Positions 14,618 to 18,594 of a DNA stretch of 18,594 bases are shown piece by piece. The stretch spans positions 1 to 18,594 of the forward strand of contig JBDTNK010000037.1 in the NCBI GenBank assembly GCA_039933775.1, read 5' to 3'. The position numbers and the translations under genes were made by a program. Under the pieces are notes generated by a model. The model did not search any database and was not told the origin of the DNA. It saw only the letters and a program-made list of their open reading frames with translations. The DNA is from JBDTNK01 sp039933775. Lineage in GTDB: Bacteria > Chloroflexota > Limnocylindria > QHBO01. Numbering within the stretch: position 1 is the first letter of the stretch; the number at the start of each line of letters is the position of its first letter.

Positions 14618-14979
14618 TGACGATCGACCAGTGCGCGGATCGCTGCCCCGGAGATCCGCTCCTTGGGAATGAACCCCAATGACGGAACGTCGACCAGACG
14701 CCGCCCGTAGGCCCGGGCATCGCGGCTCGAGGTCAGCACAACCATCGGGGGCGGTCCGTTGCGGGCCAGCGCGCGGGCGATCTCGAATCCCCCGACATCG
14801 GGCAGACCGATATCAAGCAGCACGAAGTCCGGCTGGAGGCACAGGGCCGCAGCGAGACCGGACGCTCCATCGGCGGCCTGCCCGACCACGGCGAAGCCAT
14901 CCGCCTCGAGCAGTTCGCGTGCTTGGGTGCGAAAACGAGGATCATCGTCAATGACCAAGATCGTACTCATCCGGTCCAT
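14614..14979 (-). CDS. receiver-only response regulator
   Basis: A 121-residue single-domain receiver. It has acidic pocket Asp11-Asp13 (VIDDDPRF), phosphoacceptor Asp56 (FVLLDIGLPD), Thr83 (VVLTSS) and Lys106 (FIPKE), so all phosphorylation residues are present. No output domain follows; the frame ends a few residues after the fifth helix. Such proteins act through protein contacts, as phosphate relays or sinks, or as competitors of the partner response regulator. The start is ATG 14979, or the ATG three codons later at 14970; both have weak ribosome sites. It lies 24 bases after the kinase gene and overlaps the NarL-type regulator by 4 bases, which implies all three are made from one transcript. 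Confidence 0.92.
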   Translation of the reverse strand: MDRMSTILVIDDDPRFRTQARELLEADGFAVVGQAADGASGLAAALCLQPDFVLLDIGLPDVGGFEIARALARNGPPPMVVLTSSRDARAYGRRLVDVPSLGFIPKERISGAAIRALVDRQ

Positions 14980-15003
14980 CGTGTCATTGGGGGCCTGCGG
15001 TAC

Positions 15004-16776
15004 CTACAGGGCTGGCACGGGGGGAGGCGTAGGACGAATGGTGGGGATCCGGGCCGAGATCCGCGTTCCTCCACCGATCGGGCTGACGATCGTGATCGTC
15101 CCGTCAAGCGCCGCCAGGCGGTCGGCAAGGCCGCGCAGGCCGCTGCCGGAACGAGGGTCTGCGCCTCCGATCCCATCGTCGCTGACTTCGATGCTTATGT
15201 GATCGTCCAGCCCTCGGACCCGTACGCCCGCCTTCGTCGCGTTCGCGTACTTCGTGACGTTGGCAAGTGCTTCTGAGACGACGAAGTAGGCGGCGCCCTC
15301 CACGGCCGGCGAGAAGCGCTCCCCGCCGATGTCGACCGAGACCGGGATCGATGTTCGGTCCGCGAGGGACTCGACCGCCGCGCCGAGCCCGGCCTCGGTG
15401 AGAATCAAGGGATGGATCCCGAGCGCCAGGTCGCGTAACTCGGCGAGGGCTGCCAGCGCTTCTTCTGCTGCGCGATCCAGGCTGCGCCGGACCGAGGGGT
15501 CGCCATCGTCACCCAGTGCCCGGCGCGCGACCTGCAGCTCGAGACTGAGTGAGATGAGTCGTTGCTGGGCGCCGTCATGGAGGTCTCGCTCGACCCGCCT
15601 GCGCTCGCGATCCCCGGCCTCGACGATCCGTGCGCGCGAAGCGCGGACCTCCTGGAGCCGTGTTTCGACCTCGGCCGTCAGCCGATCGTTCTCGGTCGCC
15701 AGCCGCATGGCACTGGCGACCGAGTCGATGAGCCCTGGCTGCTCGAGCAGGATCGCGTCGTGGATGATCGCGGCCTGCCGGACGCCGTTCCGTTCGAGCA
15801 TCGTCACGGCCTGGCCCATACCGGCGTCGGGCAGCTCCAACGGCGCGCCTTCCGCATCCGTGAACCGTTCTATCTCCGGCGACCAGTAGGCGACTCGAAG
15901 CGTGGGATCCCCGAGCGCGTTCGCCAGGGCGTCGCGGAGGCGGGCCGGCGTTGGGGTTAGTCCCAGTTCAACGACGAAATCCGCAACGCCGGCGCGTGCC
16001 ATCCGGCCCTGGAGCATCACGAACAGGACCGCGATCGGGATCGCGATCTGGGCCAAGAAGATCAGGTCGTCCAACGGCTCGAGCCTTGTCCCGGACGAGA
16101 GGAAGATCCACGACGCCGACTGCAGGAGGATCGCGACGGCGCCCACGAGGACGGGCGTCATCTGGCGCCGAACCGGGCCGGAGGATCGCAGCCAGCGCCG
16201 ACCCAGCGCCACGACGAGGAGCACGGAGCCAAGCGAGATCAGGTCCCGCTGGATCGTGTCGATCACGTGGGCGGCGCTCTCGTTGGGCGCGATGCCCAGC
16301 GCGTTCAGGCCACTGTCGAGCACCAGGAACAGAAACCAGAGGAACTCGAGCGGAACGGTGACGAACAGGAAGATGCCGACGATCGCGAGGTCGGCCCGCG
16401 AGCCGACGCGGCCGGTCGGAAACGACAGCAGGAACAGGGCGAACGCGGGCGCCCAGAGGTCCGTCAGCCACAGCCCCGTCGTGTAGACGACGGGATTTGG
16501 CACGAGCGTCATGGTTCGTCCGAGCAGCCACAGCATCCCGACGATCGTCATCAGCGACCCGAGGCGATTCACCGGGCGGCGAGCCCAGAGGAAGATGCCG
16601 CAGGCGACGAATGACCAGCCGACAAGCACCTCGAGCAGCGTCCCGAGAGTGATCGTACCGAGCTGGGCGTTCCCGACGAGCTTCCCCAGACCGAGTGCGC
16701 CCGCAGCGACCAGGAGCAGGGCGCGAGCCCAGATGGCGAGCGAAGTCGTTCGCGGCGTCGACAACGTGCTGACCAA
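15004..16776 (-). CDS. membrane histidine kinase, HisKA_3/NarL-partner type
   Basis: A 590-residue sensor kinase. The N-terminal region has about eight hydrophobic helices between 13 and 255, with no large extracellular domain, so the signal is probably sensed in or at the membrane. A GAF-like linker (about 275-355) and a coiled segment follow. The HisKA_3 domain has phosphoacceptor His400 in ERDLHDGAQQRL. The ATPase has the N-box SEALANVTKYA at 501-511 (Asn506), G1 DDGIGG at 533-538 and G2 GSGLRGLADR at 544-553. The start is read as TTG at 16776 because GGGAGGAC is placed ideally before it. ATG 16815 and longer in-frame starts to 17019 lack a good site and would cross into the divergent DUF4386 gene. 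It phosphorylates one or both downstream regulators. Confidence 0.93.
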   Translation of the reverse strand: MVSTLSTPRTTSLAIWARALLLVAAGALGLGKLVGNAQLGTITLGTLLEVLVGWSFVACGIFLWARRPVNRLGSLMTIVGMLWLLGRTMTLVPNPVVYTTGLWLTDLWAPAFALFLLSFPTGRVGSRADLAIVGIFLFVTVPLEFLWFLFLVLDSGLNALGIAPNESAAHVIDTIQRDLISLGSVLLVVALGRRWLRSSGPVRRQMTPVLVGAVAILLQSASWIFLSSGTRLEPLDDLIFLAQIAIPIAVLFVMLQGRMARAGVADFVVELGLTPTPARLRDALANALGDPTLRVAYWSPEIERFTDAEGAPLELPDAGMGQAVTMLERNGVRQAAIIHDAILLEQPGLIDSVASAMRLATENDRLTAEVETRLQEVRASRARIVEAGDRERRRVERDLHDGAQQRLISLSLELQVARRALGDDGDPSVRRSLDRAAEEALAALAELRDLALGIHPLILTEAGLGAAVESLADRTSIPVSVDIGGERFSPAVEGAAYFVVSEALANVTKYANATKAGVRVRGLDDHISIEVSDDGIGGADPRSGSGLRGLADRLAALDGTITIVSPIGGGTRISARIPTIRPTPPPVPAL

Positions 16777-16780
16777 TGGG

Positions 16781-16788
16781 GTCCTCCC
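16781..16788 (-). promoter_or_regulatory. Shine-Dalgarno that fixes the kinase start at TTG
   Basis: GGGAGGAC on the minus strand ends with six bases (ACCCCA after GGAGG) before TTG at 16776. No upstream ATG or GTG in the frame has a comparable site. Using the TTG also leaves a normal-sized 231-base divergent gap to the DUF4386 gene at 17008. Confidence 0.65.
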
Positions 16789-16870
16789 TCGAGTTTCGCC
16801 GGCATCGTGCCACATGGCCCGTGCGACGCAAGCGCTGGCAAGCCACCCGTCTCCGGGCAGACCCTCTCCC

Positions 16871-16954
16871 GGTGTCCGAGCAAACACCACGTGAACCACT
16901 GGGCTGACTCCGTTGGCCGCGGTCCCTTGCCCATCTACGGTGTCGATGAGACAC
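16871..16954. promoter_or_regulatory. two related inverted repeats in the kinase/DUF4386 divergent gap
   Basis: GGTGT-N8-ACACC spans 16871-16888 and GTGTC-GATGA-GACAC spans 16940-16954. Both contain GGTGTC as the left half (the second with G at 16939) followed by a GA dinucleotide. They lie between the kinase start (16776, minus) and the DUF4386 start (17008, plus). They are candidate sites for the NarL-type regulator encoded downstream; half-site spacing differs, so this is tentative. No clear sigma-70 boxes were recognised in the gap. Confidence 0.3.
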
Positions 16955-17007
16955 GAGCCGACGGTCCACCCGAACCGATCGCTGCTCGCCTGTCCATGAG
17001 GGACCAG

Positions 17008-17802
17008 ATGACCGACCAATCGATGTCAGACCGCAATCGCCCCATCGCCGATCACTTCAAGCGCAGGTTCGCTCTCGTTGCGGCGATCGGCTTGCTCTCG
17101 ATGGCAATCCTGGCGCCGTTCGCGCAGTTCGGCGTGCTCTCGAGCCTCATCGTGCCGAGCGATGCGGTGGCCACCGCCAACAACATCGCGGCCTCCATCG
17201 GGCTCTTCGTTGCCGCCATTGCGGCCTTTATAGTGGTCGCGATCCTCGACATCGCGGTCGCCTGGGGGATGTACGTCCTCCTTTGTCCGGTGAACAGGCG
17301 CGCTGCTCTGGTCGTCGCCTGGCTGCGGGTGATCTACGCGGTGGCCTTCGCGTACGCACTGCTCAACCTGGTTGGCGTCGCCCAGCTCCTGGACGGGGTC
17401 GCCGCGGCGACGTTGCAGTCGGACCAAATTCACACACAGTCGGACCAAATTCACACACAGGTCGCAACATCTGTCGCCGCATTCCGCAACAGCTGGGACC
17501 TGGCCCTTACGATCTTCGGCCTCCATCTCGTGGGCCTTGGTGGCCTGGTGTACCGCTCCGCGGACTTCCCGAGGTTCCTTGGTGCTCTGGTAGTTCTCGC
17601 CGGAACCGGGTACCTCGCGGATTCGCTCGGACGGATCTTCGTCCCGGGCTACACCTTGACGATGAGCACCATCACGTTCGTCGGAGAAGCCCTGCTGATC
17701 GTCTGGCTCTTCAAGCTCGCGATCAAGGGCTCCCGGTCTCCTGAGAGCCGCCGAACCGTGGGTGACACCCCGATCAGCGCGTCCCAGACGGTCGCGTCAT
17801 GA
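17008..17802 (+). CDS. DUF4386 family membrane protein with 7-residue tandem duplication
   Basis: A 264-residue membrane protein with about six helices. It aligns with the truncated gene at the left edge through most of that gene (ALVAAIGLLSMAILAP against ALIAGLGLLGMAVLAP; NSWDLALTIFGLHLVGLGGL against NAWDLVLAVFGLHLLGLGA). ATG 17008 is chosen because GAGGGA lies five to eight bases upstream; ATGs at 16996 and 17023 are alternatives. Residues 137-151 read QSDQIHTQSDQIHTQ, a tandem duplication that makes this loop seven residues longer than in the left-edge paralogue. It is divergent from the histidine kinase and is followed after 56 bases by the membrane-anchored hydrolase. DUF4386 has no known activity; a role in the membrane response controlled by the kinase system is inference. 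Confidence 0.92.
   Translation: MTDQSMSDRNRPIADHFKRRFALVAAIGLLSMAILAPFAQFGVLSSLIVPSDAVATANNIAASIGLFVAAIAAFIVVAILDIAVAWGMYVLLCPVNRRAALVVAWLRVIYAVAFAYALLNLVGVAQLLDGVAAATLQSDQIHTQSDQIHTQVATSVAAFRNSWDLALTIFGLHLVGLGGLVYRSADFPRFLGALVVLAGTGYLADSLGRIFVPGYTLTMSTITFVGEALLIVWLFKLAIKGSRSPESRRTVGDTPISASQTVAS
17416..17460 (+). repeat. 21-base in-frame tandem duplication inside DUF4386 gene
   Basis: The 21-base unit beginning CAGTCGGACCAAATTCACAC is present at 17416-17436 and 17437-17457, identical, followed by a further CAG. It encodes QSDQIHT twice and preserves the frame. The unit is more A/T-rich than its surroundings. The left-edge paralogue has no such repeat and is exactly seven residues shorter between its QLL and ASF landmarks, which supports a recent duplication in a tolerant, probably extracytoplasmic or cytoplasmic loop. 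Confidence 0.9.
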
Positions 17803-17858
17803 CGCACCCCGCCGCTCTGACCCGCTCATCCAACCTCGATCCACTGCCGGAGGACTCC

Positions 17859-18594
17859 ATGACTCGCTCGAACGTGCGGCACTCGCCGTCTCACCGCCTC
17901 TTCCCCATGGTCGCCGCATCGCTGATCGTCGGCTTCCTTCTCCCGGTCATCCTTGCCCTAGGCCCCGCGTCCGGTGGCGGCGAGAGCCGCATGACCGGTG
18001 CCACTCTCCTCGGCTGGGGGATCGGCTGGGCGCTGCTTGCGGCGCTGACGATCCGGTTCACCGATCAGCCGCAGCGATGGGCGCTCGTGCCCGCAGCCAT
18101 CCTTAGCATGACGGGTTTACTGCTCATCGCATTCGCTCCCGGGGCCCCGGTGATGGACCTCCTCGCTTGGGTCTGGCCGGTCCCGGTCTTGCTCCTCGCG
18201 GCCTGGCTGACCCTGCGCGTCCGTCGCGACGTCCCAGGGCAATCGCGCTGGCTGCTCTACCCGGTCGTCGGCGTGCTCGCGCTGCTCGCCGTCGGGGGCG
18301 CGCTGGAGACGGTCATCGAGGCGACCGATGGTGACGCCTCCCTCGCCAGCGGGCATCTCATCGCCGTCGACGGACACCGCATGTACATCGAGTGCACCGG
18401 CACAGGAAGCCCGACCGTCGTCCTCGAGGGCGGCCTCGGCCAAGGGTCGGCCTACTTTGCTCGCATCGCCCCGATGGTCGCGTCGACGACGCGGGTGTGC
18501 GTCTACGATCGCGCCGGCCGCGGCCGAAGTGAGGCCGTGAGCACAGACCAGGACGCGGTGGCCCTGGCGCATGACCTGCATTCGCTCCTGGTGG
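17859..18594 (+). CDS. alpha/beta hydrolase with N-terminal membrane domain, cut by right edge
   Basis: The frame starts at ATG 17859 with GGAGGA just upstream and stays open to the window end (245 codons). Residues 1-150 contain five likely transmembrane helices (about 15-34, 47-65, 74-93, 98-119 and 131-152). From about 163 an alpha/beta-hydrolase fold begins: HLIAVDGHRMYIECTGTGSP, the oxyanion-hole strand VVLEGGLGQGSAYF (187-200) and the conserved VCVYDRAGRGRS (213-224). The nucleophile elbow and the Asp/His of the triad lie outside the window. Hydrolases of this type cleave esters, amides or epoxides; the substrate cannot be told. The membrane anchor suggests action at the cell envelope. 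It is 56 bases downstream of the DUF4386 gene and probably co-transcribed with it. Confidence 0.88.
   Translation, partial: MTRSNVRHSPSHRLFPMVAASLIVGFLLPVILALGPASGGGESRMTGATLLGWGIGWALLAALTIRFTDQPQRWALVPAAILSMTGLLLIAFAPGAPVMDLLAWVWPVPVLLLAAWLTLRVRRDVPGQSRWLLYPVVGVLALLAVGGALETVIEATDGDASLASGHLIAVDGHRMYIECTGTGSPTVVLEGGLGQGSAYFARIAPMVASTTRVCVYDRAGRGRSEAVSTDQDAVALAHDLHSLLV

Noticed and set aside
16777..17019. N-terminal extension of the histidine kinase to 17019
   Set aside because: The added residues have no membrane or domain character and would overlap the divergent DUF4386 start. The TTG at 16776 has a near-ideal Shine-Dalgarno.
1..18594. CRISPR arrays, transposases, integrases, toxin-antitoxin pairs, riboswitches
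   Set aside because: I looked for regular repeats with spacers, DDE or recombinase motifs, small paired toxin genes and known leader folds. None was seen; the only multi-copy elements are the short tandem motifs and the 14-base repeat described.

Overview
High-GC DNA (roughly two thirds G+C by eye) with compact bacterial gene organisation: 4-base start/stop overlaps, GGAGG-type ribosome sites and GTG/TTG starts. The combination of large STAND-ATPase/LuxR regulators, several DUF4386 membrane proteins, a DUF4389 protein and NarL-type two-component genes suggests a soil or freshwater Chloroflexota or Actinomycetota. There is no rRNA or universal marker in the window, so the phylum is inference. 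No phage, transposase or CRISPR genes are visible.

Layout. (1) 1-797: 5' part of a DUF4386 membrane protein on the minus strand, running off the left edge, then a regulatory gap. (2) 798-3428 (+): an 876-residue regulator with an Xre helix-turn-helix at the N-terminus, a STAND/NB-ARC-like ATPase, TPR-like repeats and a LuxR helix-turn-helix at the C-terminus. (3) 3648-5731 (-): a DHA2-type drug/solute exporter translationally coupled to a peroxiredoxin-fold protein that lacks both expected cysteines. (4) 5914-6195 (+): a short open frame homologous only to the Xre head of the 798-3428 regulator, probably a truncated second copy. (5) 6164-10831 (-): a likely six-gene transcription unit, in order of transcription zinc-free MDR oxidoreductase, DUF4386, DUF4389, SDR oxidoreductase, small membrane protein and DUF4386. 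Most junctions overlap by 4-11 bases. (6) 11001-11375 (+): a small protein that overlaps tail-to-tail with a second STAND/LuxR regulator at 11268-13583 (-), which has no Xre head. (7) 13584-13954: a 371-base gap with the 3' half of a tRNA-Val(GAC) gene bracketed by a perfect 14-base direct repeat. (8) 13955-16776 (-): a membrane histidine kinase, a receiver-only response regulator and a NarL-type response regulator in one operon. (9) 17008-18594 (+): divergent from the kinase, a DUF4386 protein paralogous to the one at the left edge, then a membrane-anchored alpha/beta hydrolase running off the right edge.

How the parts may work together. The window alternates signal-processing regulators (two STAND/LuxR proteins, one truncated Xre gene, one two-component system) with small integral membrane proteins (four DUF4386, one DUF4389, one unclassified) and redox enzymes. 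Several membrane or oxidoreductase genes are transcribed divergently from a regulator, which fits local control. Both Xre-type genes carry a tandem motif with an 11-base period about 47-49 bases before their start codons, and the six-gene operon has a different 11-base-period repeat in its promoter region. The strongest leads for something unusual are the cysteine-less peroxiredoxin coupled to an exporter, the repeat-bracketed tRNA fragment, and the shared tandem operator-like motifs.
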